Below are positions 25,340 to 32,948 of a DNA stretch of 41,972 nt, piece after piece. The notes under the pieces were generated by a model. It made no database searches. It was given only the letters and a program-made list of their open reading frames with translations, and was not told the origin of the DNA. Every line of letters begins with the position of its first letter. Positions within the stretch are counted from its first letter, which is position 1. The translations under genes and the position numbers were made by a program. Origin of the DNA: Bacillota bacterium (GTDB lineage: Bacteria > Bacillota > Clostridia > Tissierellales > Tissierellaceae); NCBI GenBank assembly GCA_030602225.1, contig JAUWAD010000007.1, positions 1 through 41,972 of the forward strand, read 5' to 3'.

Positions 25340-27073
25340 ATGGGTTTGCTTGAGAAGTATAAAAGAAGAATTGACCTTGCAGCAGGAAGAGATGATGTTG
25401 AACTTGTTCTAAAAAATTGTAAAATAGTTAATGTTTTTTCCCATAGGATATTAAAAGGTAATATTGCAATAGATTCAGGGAAGATAATAGGAATAGGTGA
25501 TTATACAGGGGTTAGGGAAGTGGATATGAAGGGAATGTTTGTGGCACCGGGATTGATAGATTCTCACCAACATATGGAATCTTCCATGGTAACTCCAGAA
25601 CAGTTAGCAAGAATATTAGTCCCCCATGGAACGACTACCATTATAGCAGATCCCCATGAAATAGCAAATGTATGCGGGTTAGATGGAATAAACTTCATGA
25701 TAAATTCAACAAGGGATATACCCTTAAATGTTTTCTTCATGTTACCATCTTGTGTTCCATCTACAACCTATGAAAGTTCAGGAGCTTCATTAAAAGCTGA
25801 AGACTTAAGGGAACTAATGGAAGAGAGAATTGTACTCGGATTAGGGGAATTGATGGATTATCCCAATGTAATAAAAGGTGATGATGACATTATAAGAAAA
25901 GCACTATTGGCTGACAGAAAAATAATTGACGGACACAGCCCCCTGGTTACTGGGAAGGAGCTTAATGCCTATAGAATAAATGGGGTAAAGACAGATCACG
26001 AATGCTCAAATCTTAAGGAGATGGAAGAAAAACTTGATCTGGGCATGTTCATAGCCATAAGGGAAGGTTCAGCAGCAAGGGACTTAGAGAAGTTAATTTC
26101 TGGAGTGAATTGTCAGAATGAAAGAAGGATAACCTTCTGTACAGATGACAAGCATCCAGGTGATATCCTCAATGAAGGGCATATAGACTTTAACATTAGA
26201 AAAGCCATTTCCCTTGGTGTGGATCCAATAGCAGCAATAAAGATGGCAACCATAAATACAGCAGAATGCTATTACTTAAGGGATATTGGTGCTATAGCTC
26301 CAGGATATGATGCAGATTTAATAGTATTGGAAGATTTAAATGAGTTTAATATAAAGGAAGTATATAAAAAAGGCGAGCTTGTGGCAAGGGATGGGAAGGC
26401 ATTGTTTGAAGTAAAACAGCCAGATATTTCATCTGTTGCTGATACTGTGGATGTGAAAGAGATATATAAGGAAGATCTTGAAATCTACTTGAAGTCAGAT
26501 ATTGCAAATGTTATAAGGGTTACACCTAAATCATTGATTACAGAACTGGTAATTAGAAAGGTAAGTATAGATGGTGATAATAGATTCATATCGAATAAGT
26601 ATATTGATATAGTAAAGCTGGCTGTTATAGAAAGACATGGAAATGGCAATAATATAGGTCTTGGATTAGTTGAAAATATGAAGATCAAGAATGGAGCCAT
26701 TGGTACTACCATAGCCCATGATTCCCATAATATTATAGTAATTGGAGATAATGATGAGGACATGTTACTTGTAATCCAAGAAATCAAAAGACTTAATGGA
26801 GGAATTGCAGTTGCATCAAAGGGTAGAATAGGAGAGAGCTTATCATTGCCAGTTGCAGGATTGATGTCACAAAGACCCATGGAAGAAGTATCTAAAGCTT
26901 TAAATAATATAGAAAAGTTTATTAGAGAAAAACTTGGAGGTAACGATGAAATAGATAGTTTGATGACTTTGAGTTTTCTTGCACTTCCTGTGATACCAGA
27001 TGTTAAGCTAACTGATAAAGGCTTGTTTTGCGTAAATAGTATGAGTTTCATTAATATGGATGTGGAGGAATAG
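25340..27073 (+). CDS. ade: Adenine deaminase
   Basis: A 577-aa amidohydrolase converting adenine to hypoxanthine and ammonia, typical in length for the Ade family. Metal and active-site motifs are LIDSHQHMESSM near residue 74, IADPHEIANVCG near 109, GLGELMDYP, DGHSPLVTG near 199, DHECSN near 219, IREGSAARD, and FCTDDKHPGDI near 265. The C-terminal adenine deaminase domain (about 400-575) is complete. The frame opens at GTG 25334, but that codon touches AAGGAGGT; ATG 25340 has proper spacing. It is divergent from guaD and is followed one base after its stop by a nitrilase-family amidase. Confidence 0.95.
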   Translation: MGLLEKYKRRIDLAAGRDDVELVLKNCKIVNVFSHRILKGNIAIDSGKIIGIGDYTGVREVDMKGMFVAPGLIDSHQHMESSMVTPEQLARILVPHGTTTIIADPHEIANVCGLDGINFMINSTRDIPLNVFFMLPSCVPSTTYESSGASLKAEDLRELMEERIVLGLGELMDYPNVIKGDDDIIRKALLADRKIIDGHSPLVTGKELNAYRINGVKTDHECSNLKEMEEKLDLGMFIAIREGSAARDLEKLISGVNCQNERRITFCTDDKHPGDILNEGHIDFNIRKAISLGVDPIAAIKMATINTAECYYLRDIGAIAPGYDADLIVLEDLNEFNIKEVYKKGELVARDGKALFEVKQPDISSVADTVDVKEIYKEDLEIYLKSDIANVIRVTPKSLITELVIRKVSIDGDNRFISNKYIDIVKLAVIERHGNGNNIGLGLVENMKIKNGAIGTTIAHDSHNIIVIGDNDEDMLLVIQEIKRLNGGIAVASKGRIGESLSLPVAGLMSQRPMEEVSKALNNIEKFIREKLGGNDEIDSLMTLSFLALPVIPDVKLTDKGLFCVNSMSFINMDVEE

Positions 27074-27074
27074 A

Positions 27075-27881
27075 ATGAAGATAAAATTAGGGCTAATTCA
27101 AATGAAGGTTGAAGATAACAGGGAAGACAATATAAGAAAAGCTGAAGAAAATATTAGAAAGGCAAAAGCCTTGGGAGCTGAACTTATTATATTACCTGAG
27201 ATGTTTACTACACCTTATAAAAATGATAACTTCCCAGTATTTATGGAGGAGTATCCAGGACCCACTAATGATATGCTAAGTAAGGTCTCTAAAGAACTTG
27301 ATGTTTATATAGTTGGAGGATCCATTCCTGAAGGAGATGGTGGAAGAATATATAACACATCCTATGTTTATAATAACAAAGGAGAACTAATCGGAAAACA
27401 CAGAAAAGCTCATATGTTTGATATTGATGTTAAGGGGAAGATCTCTTTTAAAGAATCAGATACCTTATCACCTGGTAATGAATCCACATTATTTGATATA
27501 AATGGTATCAAGATGGGACTTATCATATGCTATGATATTCGATTCCCAGAGTTTTCAAGGAAACTATCATTATCCGGTGCAAAGGCCATTATTGTCCCTG
27601 CAGCATTTAATATGACAACAGGTCCAGCCCATTGGCATCTTTCTGCTAGAGCTAGAGCATTGGATAATCAGGTATATGTTATGATGTGTTCCCAAAGTAG
27701 GAATGAAGGTGGAGTTTATGTTGCTTATGGGAATTCTCTAGTTGCATCCCCTTGGGGAGATGTGATAGATTCACTGGATGAAAAGGAAGGAATCCTAATC
27801 ACTGAAATAGATACAGAATATATTGAGAGGGTTCGTGAAGAGCTACCATTATTAAAGCATAGAAGGGAAGAAATCTATTAG
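27075..27881 (+). CDS. Carbon-nitrogen hydrolase (nitrilase superfamily, omega-amidase-like)
   Basis: A 268-aa nitrilase-superfamily enzyme hydrolysing an amide or related C-N bond. The catalytic triad is complete: Glu42 (LPEMF), Lys111 (HRKAHMFD) and Cys152 (IICYDIRFPE). The PYKNDNF and CYDIRFPE motifs resemble Nit2/omega-amidase and deaminated-glutathione amidase groups, which hydrolyse alpha-ketoglutaramate-type metabolites. It begins one base after the ade stop, with GGAGGA inside the ade end, so the two are very likely co-translated. A repair or nitrogen-salvage role is plausible; the exact substrate is not determined. Confidence 0.9.
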   Translation: MKIKLGLIQMKVEDNREDNIRKAEENIRKAKALGAELIILPEMFTTPYKNDNFPVFMEEYPGPTNDMLSKVSKELDVYIVGGSIPEGDGGRIYNTSYVYNNKGELIGKHRKAHMFDIDVKGKISFKESDTLSPGNESTLFDINGIKMGLIICYDIRFPEFSRKLSLSGAKAIIVPAAFNMTTGPAHWHLSARARALDNQVYVMMCSQSRNEGGVYVAYGNSLVASPWGDVIDSLDEKEGILITEIDTEYIERVREELPLLKHRREEIY

Positions 27882-27954
27882 CGCTTTCGAGTCCTATTGT
27901 TTGATATTTAACCTTATATTTGGGGTATAAGTTCCATAACTAGGAGGTGTTTAT

Positions 27955-28428
27955 ATGGTTAAATTTAGAAATATTGTCACTGCTTTTTTAACAAATAACG
28001 ATAGTATACTTCTTATGAAAAGAGGAAGTGGCAATCCCATCGCACCAGGATATTGGTATGGTGTAGGTGGCCATATGGAGCCTGAGGAGATAAATGACCC
28101 TAACAGTGCTATTATTAGAGAAATAAAAGAAGAATGTAACATTAATCCCGAGGATATAGAGGATTTGAGATTAAAGTATATTGTTTATAATAGAAATGAG
28201 GATGAGGTTGTTATCAATCATTTCTTTTTTGGAAAAGTAAAGACAACCGATGTTATAGAAAATGGAGAAGGAATTCTCCATTGGGTACAAAGAGATGAAG
28301 CTCTTGAGAAGACATTTCATCCTGCTATTAAAAAAGTTCTTGAGCATAGTATTAAGAACAACAGAAGTGAAATATTAATAGGAGTGATGGAATGTGATGA
28401 GCCATATATATGGTGGTATCCCATCTAA
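27955..28428 (+). CDS. Nudix hydrolase
   Basis: A 157-aa Nudix protein hydrolysing a nucleoside diphosphate linked to another group. The Nudix box starts at GGHMEPEE near residue 36 and ends REIKEECNI near 61. The usual EEG is EEC, and the loop between the two halves is extended by a few residues (INDPNSA). The N-terminal strand (RNIVTAFLTNNDSILLMKRG) is typical of MutT-like 8-oxo-dGTPase relatives. Substrate cannot be assigned. ATG 27955 follows AGGAGG. The 73-bp gap before it has no obvious terminator, so read-through from the upstream amidase is possible. Confidence 0.9.
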   Translation: MVKFRNIVTAFLTNNDSILLMKRGSGNPIAPGYWYGVGGHMEPEEINDPNSAIIREIKEECNINPEDIEDLRLKYIVYNRNEDEVVINHFFFGKVKTTDVIENGEGILHWVQRDEALEKTFHPAIKKVLEHSIKNNRSEILIGVMECDEPYIWWYPI

Positions 28429-28432
28429 TTTA

Positions 28433-28441
28433 TGATATAAT
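28433..28441 (+). promoter_or_regulatory. Extended -10 promoter of the 34-aa ORF
   Basis: TGATATAAT is an extended -10 that lies directly after the Nudix stop, about 30 bp before the small ORF. Confidence 0.45.
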
Positions 28442-28471
28442 ACACATATACTAGATATTAGGGGTGTTTAT

Positions 28472-28576
28472 ATGTTAGGTCCAGATAGAAATGAAAGATC
28501 AGGTAAATTATTTAAACTTATGATTGTATTTGCTGTTTTAGGAATAGTATTTATTGCTCTTTCAATACTGTTATAA
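28472..28576 (+). CDS. 34-aa single-pass membrane peptide
   Basis: ATG 28472 to TAA 28574-28576 encodes 34 residues. A short polar, charged N-terminus (PDRNERSGK) is followed by one hydrophobic helix of about 19 residues (LMIVFAVLGIVFIALSILL) reaching the C-terminus. AGGGGTG precedes the start at about 5-nt spacing, an extended -10 lies upstream, and a strong terminator follows at once, so it looks like a complete small gene. I do not recognise the family. It may be a regulatory or structural membrane peptide. Confidence 0.6.
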   Translation: MLGPDRNERSGKLFKLMIVFAVLGIVFIALSILL

Positions 28577-28614
28577 TAAAGGAAGAAATCCTCCAAGATT
28601 TCTTCCTTTATTTG
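28575..28614. terminator. Strong terminator between the 34-aa ORF and ybaK
   Basis: A 16-bp stem, 28575-28590 with 28597-28612 (core AAAGGAAGAAATC/GATTTCTTCCTTT), loop CTCCAA. It overlaps both convergent stop codons and probably works in both directions. Confidence 0.8.
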
Positions 28615-29081
28615 CATATATCCCATACTTTATAATCTATTATTTTATCTAAATCTGAAGTTGATAATTGTACTTGAAGTCCAATTTTGCCTGCATTAAA
28701 CGTTATCTTATCAAGTAGTATTATTGATTCATCAAATACTGAGGGGTAATCTTTTTTCATACCTATGGGTGAACAACCACCCTTTACATAGCCAGTGACT
28801 TTTAAAATATCCTTTACAGGAAGCATGGATATGGACTTTTCTGAAACTGCTAAAGCAGCTTTCTTAAGATCCAATTCACAGGATACTGGTATTACAAAAA
28901 CATATACTTCGTTGGTAGAGCTTAAGGTAACAAGGGTCTTAAATATCTCCTCATGGGGTAAATTAAGCTTTTCTGCCACAGATTTTCCATCTATTTCTCC
29001 ATCATTTACATCATATTCAAGGATGGAATAATCTATTTTTAAGGTATCTAAATGCCTTAGGGCATTGGTTTTTAAACTCAT
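28608..29081 (-). CDS. ybaK: Cys-tRNA(Pro)/Cys-tRNA(Cys) deacylase YbaK
   Basis: A 157-aa protein of the YbaK/ProX editing family, which removes cysteine mischarged on tRNA-Pro in trans. Family marks are EEIFKTLV near residue 45 (the conserved lysine needed for activity), the GYVKGGCSPIGMKK motif near 93, and the C-terminal AGKIGLQVQLS. Length is normal. The frame opens at TTG 29090, but that codon touches AAGGAG; ATG 29081, 9 nt from it, is chosen. It is divergent from the crotonase gene. Confidence 0.93.
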   Translation of the reverse strand: MSLKTNALRHLDTLKIDYSILEYDVNDGEIDGKSVAEKLNLPHEEIFKTLVTLSSTNEVYVFVIPVSCELDLKKAALAVSEKSISMLPVKDILKVTGYVKGGCSPIGMKKDYPSVFDESIILLDKITFNAGKIGLQVQLSTSDLDKIIDYKVWDICK

Positions 29082-29156
29082 TAATATCAACTCCTTAACT
29101 AGATTATATATTAAGAGTAGAATAGTTACAATTTTTTAAACGAAAGGAGAAGTTAT

Positions 29157-29930
29157 ATGTTCAATACAATTTTGACTGAAATAAGAGAGAAGGTAGGGAT
29201 TATTACCCTAAATAGACCAGAATTTAATAACACCTTTAATATTGAAATGGCTAGAGAGCTCAATGATGCTTTGGAGTATATGGAAGACAATGAAGAAGTG
29301 AATGTGGTGTTGGTAAATGCCAATGGAAAAAACTTCTGTACTGGTATTGATATAAACTATGTGGATGGAAAAGACATGGATGAGTACTTAAGCTGGGTTA
29401 GGCTTATGGAGAGAATGAATACTACCATATCTGGAATGGGTAAGCCAGTAATAGCATCTGTTAATAGGATAGCAGTAGCAAATGGGATTGGATTAGTTGC
29501 CGCGTGTGATTTGGCCATTGTATCAGATACTGCCAAATTTGGAGCAACTGCCATAAACGTGGGACTGTTTTGCATGGGTCCAGCAGTTCCGATATATAAG
29601 AGTCTGGGAAGGAAGAGAACATTGGAGCTGATAATGACAGGAGATATAATTGATGCAAAAAAGGCACTGGATATAGGTTTGATAAATAAGATTGTACCTG
29701 CTGATGATCTTAAGGTTGAATCCTTTGAATATGCAAAGAGGTTAGCAGATAAAAGTCCAAGGGCTATGCAAATGGGAAAAAAATCCTTCTACGAAATGGA
29801 GGATCTTAAGTTTTCTGATGCTCTGGAGTTGACTAATTATCAATTTGCAACACTTTGCACAACAGAGGATGGAATTGAGGGGGTAAGGGCTTTTCTGGAA
29901 AAGAGAGATCCCCAATGGAAAAGTAAATAG
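29157..29930 (+). CDS. Enoyl-CoA hydratase/isomerase (crotonase) family protein, ECHDC3-like
   Basis: A 257-aa crotonase-fold protein. Oxyanion-hole segments are present: NFCTGIDI near residue 59 and ANGIGLVAACDLA near 108. The position of the catalytic glutamate (Glu144 of rat enoyl-CoA hydratase, in FGxPE) is Ala132 here (FGATAINVGLF). The GLFCMGPAVP sequence resembles the ECHDC3 clade, which also lacks that glutamate. It may therefore not be an ordinary hydratase; isomerase, hydrolase or other acyl-CoA chemistry is possible. ATG 29157 follows AAAGGAG. It is not in a recognisable fatty-acid operon. The lipoprotein gene follows 57 nt later, but no functional link is evident. Confidence 0.88.
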   Translation: MFNTILTEIREKVGIITLNRPEFNNTFNIEMARELNDALEYMEDNEEVNVVLVNANGKNFCTGIDINYVDGKDMDEYLSWVRLMERMNTTISGMGKPVIASVNRIAVANGIGLVAACDLAIVSDTAKFGATAINVGLFCMGPAVPIYKSLGRKRTLELIMTGDIIDAKKALDIGLINKIVPADDLKVESFEYAKRLADKSPRAMQMGKKSFYEMEDLKFSDALELTNYQFATLCTTEDGIEGVRAFLEKRDPQWKSK

Positions 29931-29987
29931 ACAATAATTTATCATGGTGCTACAATAAAGTAAAAAGATCTAAACGGGGGAGAATTT

Positions 29988-32141
29988 ATGAAAAGATCAA
30001 TTGGCACAATTTTAGTATTTACAATGATTTTAAGTTTTCTTGTGGGATGTTCAGGTGGGAGCAGTACTTTGTCATCCTTTAATCTTGATAAGCCCATTGA
30101 ATCCATTTCAGATGAGAGGGGAGGAATCATAGGTAGTCTAGATACCAACGGTATACAACTGGAGGTGGGAGAAAATGCCCTGACAAAACAACAGAATATC
30201 GTAGTCAGAAAAGCTACTGATTTCAAATTACCCGATAAGAAACAGGGGATACTCCTTAGTGAACCTATAGAGTTATTCATCGATCAAGAGATTAAAAGAT
30301 TTGATGCTCCAATAATAATTAAAATGTCATTAACCGATGATGAAATAAAGGGATTGAAGAATGAAGATGAAATATGGGGTGCATATTTTAATGGGGTTAA
30401 TTGGGAGTACATAAGACCCACAACAAGGGATATAGTTAATAAGGTATTGATCTTTGAAACTTATCACTTCAGTTGGTTTTCAAAGGCCAAACCAACAAAG
30501 GATCAGATTTTAAATAATTTTGCCCAACAAAAGGCAGTGGAGCAGTGGAATAACAACAATAACAACAATGTGACAAAGAAGGAGACAGAATCCTTAATAA
30601 AGGAAATACTTAAAAACCAGTTGGGTATTGATAGTAATCCAACTTTGGTTGAGGACATTTTAGTGGAAATGGTAAAGGATGATACATATATATCCTTGCT
30701 CAATGATTATGCAGAAGGAAATGTTGAAGGATATGCCCAGACTGTTGCCATGATGGCAGGAGAAAAAATAGTTGATATTATAAAGAATTATCCTGAAAAT
30801 GTTTCAGGAAAGATACTAGAAGGCGTAATGGAGCACTCCAGTAAAATTGGCACCGGCATTCAAATGGCTACTTATTTAGCCAGTGGAGAGTACACTAATG
30901 CCATGAAGGCATTAAGTGAGGAGATTATTGGGAATTATCCACTCCTTGCCATGTTTAAGACTGCTGCTGAGATAACAGAAAGACAAATTGCAAGATGGAA
31001 GGATCAGGAGTTGGAAGCAGCATATCAAGTATATAGAAACGGAGTGGAAAGTTCAGTTCCATTCTGGGGTTACAGTGTGGAAAAGGGAGACTTTAATTCC
31101 CTATGGGATCAGATGAGGGGTATACAGACGAAAGTGCTGTCAGATGCAATCAAGGATCATGCAGCAAGATTAGGTGTCAGTCCTGATAGCCTTGGGGAAA
31201 AAGTATTAGAGAATATCAGGGAACAGGCTAAAAGAGACCTTGAAGATGAATTCAAGAAAAGATTTGCATCAGAGGCGGAGATCGAAAGGCAGAAGCAGGA
31301 GAATCTAAAACTTATAGAAGCATACAACAGTGCAAATCTATTGGAAAAATATAGATTGGGATATACAGAGAATACAGATCTTGAGCTTAGATTGGAAAGG
31401 TTATTTAGAATTAAGGATATGATTCTAAAGGATACAAATGCCAGAATAACTAACAATGACCTTCCAGATAATAAGGAGATTTCACCAAAGACAATAGCAC
31501 TATTGACAACAATTTGGTACACAGGAGAAGATGGAAAGGAAGAATACAGACAAAAGTTGATTGAGCTTGGATATCTGGACCCAGAACCTGAGACCACATT
31601 GATGTTTAAGTATAATGGGGTAGCCAGTCATGTTGATTACACACCTGAATATGAGTATGAAATAATTGGATATTTCCTTTCAGATATATCAGTAGGTGAA
31701 GATGGAAACTTCTCTCAAAGCTTTGGATCAGGAAAGAGCCTGAAATTGGGAGAAAGCTGGCTATTCGCATCTGGAGCCACTGTCACACTGGAAAGTGGAA
31801 GTATTCAAGGGAAAGTTGATTTGAATACCATGAGGGGATCAGCCACCGTTGAGCTTAAGTGGAAGTTCTTTGAGGAAACTGGAAGTGGTTTGGAATATCA
31901 GAAATATGACATCAAAAGAAGCTTTAAAGGGGAGGCAACCATCGAACCAGCATATTCTGAACCAAACAAATCAAGAGATCATGTGTACTTTGGATATTAT
32001 GGAACATCCATTTGGGATATCGCATATACGGGCAAGGAATACGATCCTGAGAAACAGGAGTATTTCATCAATACCTCACACTTCAAGGAAGAAAATGCTG
32101 AATGGGGTATAACGGCATCCTATGAAAAAATAATGGAATAG
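29988..32141 (+). CDS. Large lipoprotein of unknown function
   Basis: A 717-aa protein with a lipoprotein signal ending SFLVGC. Residues 40-165 look like a beta-sandwich resembling ZU5-type domains (IQLEVGENALT ... ANDELIW-like and YFNGVNWEYIRP segments); this is a weak pattern match. A run of seven Asn (188-194) marks a linker, followed by a long helical region (about 200-520) with a likely coiled coil near 415-450 (EIERQKQENLKLIEAYN). The C-terminal 170 residues alternate as beta strands with Gly/Ser-rich turns. I see no catalytic motif. ATG 29988 follows GGGGGAG. It resembles anaerobe surface lipoproteins of unassigned role. Confidence 0.8.
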   Translation: MKRSIGTILVFTMILSFLVGCSGGSSTLSSFNLDKPIESISDERGGIIGSLDTNGIQLEVGENALTKQQNIVVRKATDFKLPDKKQGILLSEPIELFIDQEIKRFDAPIIIKMSLTDDEIKGLKNEDEIWGAYFNGVNWEYIRPTTRDIVNKVLIFETYHFSWFSKAKPTKDQILNNFAQQKAVEQWNNNNNNNVTKKETESLIKEILKNQLGIDSNPTLVEDILVEMVKDDTYISLLNDYAEGNVEGYAQTVAMMAGEKIVDIIKNYPENVSGKILEGVMEHSSKIGTGIQMATYLASGEYTNAMKALSEEIIGNYPLLAMFKTAAEITERQIARWKDQELEAAYQVYRNGVESSVPFWGYSVEKGDFNSLWDQMRGIQTKVLSDAIKDHAARLGVSPDSLGEKVLENIREQAKRDLEDEFKKRFASEAEIERQKQENLKLIEAYNSANLLEKYRLGYTENTDLELRLERLFRIKDMILKDTNARITNNDLPDNKEISPKTIALLTTIWYTGEDGKEEYRQKLIELGYLDPEPETTLMFKYNGVASHVDYTPEYEYEIIGYFLSDISVGEDGNFSQSFGSGKSLKLGESWLFASGATVTLESGSIQGKVDLNTMRGSATVELKWKFFEETGSGLEYQKYDIKRSFKGEATIEPAYSEPNKSRDHVYFGYYGTSIWDIAYTGKEYDPEKQEYFINTSHFKEENAEWGITASYEKIME

Positions 32142-32222
32142 TAAATATATAATCCCTTATGGTTTGACACAAAACTATATATTCTGTATACTAATCTCTA
32201 TTAGAATGAATAAGGGGAAGTT

Positions 32223-32711
32223 ATGGAAAGTATAATTAGACAATTATTGGATTTTTTGACAATTGAATTAACAGTTTTGTTTACAGCTGCAATGCCTGTG
32301 ATTGAATTAAGAGGGGCAATACCTTTAGGGTTATCCTTGGGAATGGGACCATTTCATGCCACACTGATAAGCCTTATAGGTAGTATGATACCCGTGCCTT
32401 TTATTCTTTTTACCATTAGGCCAATATTCAACTACCTAAAAAGGACCAAGACATTCAGAAAATTGGTTCATCATTTAACTGATAAGTCCTTAAACAACAA
32501 CGGACAGAGAATTCAAAAGTATGGAATATGGGGACTTATAGTACTGGTTGCCATACCTTTACCAGGAACGGGAGTATGGAGTGGAAGTCTTGCTGCAGCA
32601 CTATTGGATATGAGATTTAAATGGGCATTTCCAGCTATATTAGTGGGAAACATTATAGCAGCATTTATAGTTTTGGGAGTTAGTAATAGCATTATCAATA
32701 TATTTAACTAA
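32223..32711 (+). CDS. Small multidrug export family (PF06695) membrane protein
   Basis: A 162-aa membrane protein with four or so helices. Family motifs are the near N-terminal MPVIELRGAIPLG (residues 22-34), the amphipathic loop with KYGIWGLIVLVAIPLPGTGVWSG near 100, and the C-terminal helix LVGNIIAAFIVLG. The family name derives from a proposed small multidrug export activity; its real role is not well established. The paired proline/glycine motifs resemble DedA/VTT half-helices. ATG 32223 follows AAGGGG with normal spacing. It is monocistronic, with its own terminator. Confidence 0.88.
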   Translation: MESIIRQLLDFLTIELTVLFTAAMPVIELRGAIPLGLSLGMGPFHATLISLIGSMIPVPFILFTIRPIFNYLKRTKTFRKLVHHLTDKSLNNNGQRIQKYGIWGLIVLVAIPLPGTGVWSGSLAAALLDMRFKWAFPAILVGNIIAAFIVLGVSNSIINIFN

Positions 32712-32742
32712 TGGACACATGAGGTATGTGTCCATTTTTTTG
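32710..32742 (+). terminator. Terminator after the PF06695 gene
   Basis: A 10-bp stem, AATGGACACA (32710-32719) with TGTGTCCATT (32727-32736), and a following T-run. Confidence 0.88.
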
Positions 32743-32822
32743 TATTTAATACCATTATATTATTCCATTAGTGGAGTAAATAGCTGGTTTAAGGGTAATA
32801 TATTAAAAATAAATAATAAATG

Positions 32823-32854
32823 TGACATATTATATAATATATATGACATATTAT
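32823..32854. repeat. Tandem 11-bp direct repeats, 21 bp apart, upstream of ppdK
   Basis: TGACATATTAT occurs at 32823-32833 and again at 32844-32854, exactly two helical turns apart. The second copy overlaps the likely -35 of ppdK. Between them lies an AT palindrome (ATATTATATAATAT, 32828-32841). They may be operator sites for a regulator that binds in tandem. Confidence 0.5.
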
Positions 32855-32872
32855 TTATTTCTGTGTTATAAT
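32843..32872 (+). promoter_or_regulatory. Probable ppdK promoter
   Basis: ATGACA (32843-32848) and TATAAT (32867-32872) are 18 bp apart. The start point would fall near 32880, where a small hairpin (TGGCC-TGAA-GGCCA, 32882-32895) would open the transcript. Confidence 0.6.
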
Positions 32873-32948
32873 AATCCATATTGGCCTGAAGGCCATCTGA
32901 TGAAATGAAAAGCTTTATTACAAAAGATCATAATAAGGGGGTCATTAA

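Noticed and set aside
26485-27051. 188-aa minus-strand frame within ade
   Set aside because: It is antisense to the conserved C-terminal domain of adenine deaminase and shows no start signal or motif.
30549-30569. Asn-codon tract as a microsatellite
   Set aside because: The seven codons mix AAT and AAC and stay in frame, so it is read as a protein linker rather than a phase-variable repeat.
32828-32841. AT palindrome as a terminator or stand-alone operator
   Set aside because: It has no T-tract and lies inside the tandem-repeat region, so it is treated as part of that region.
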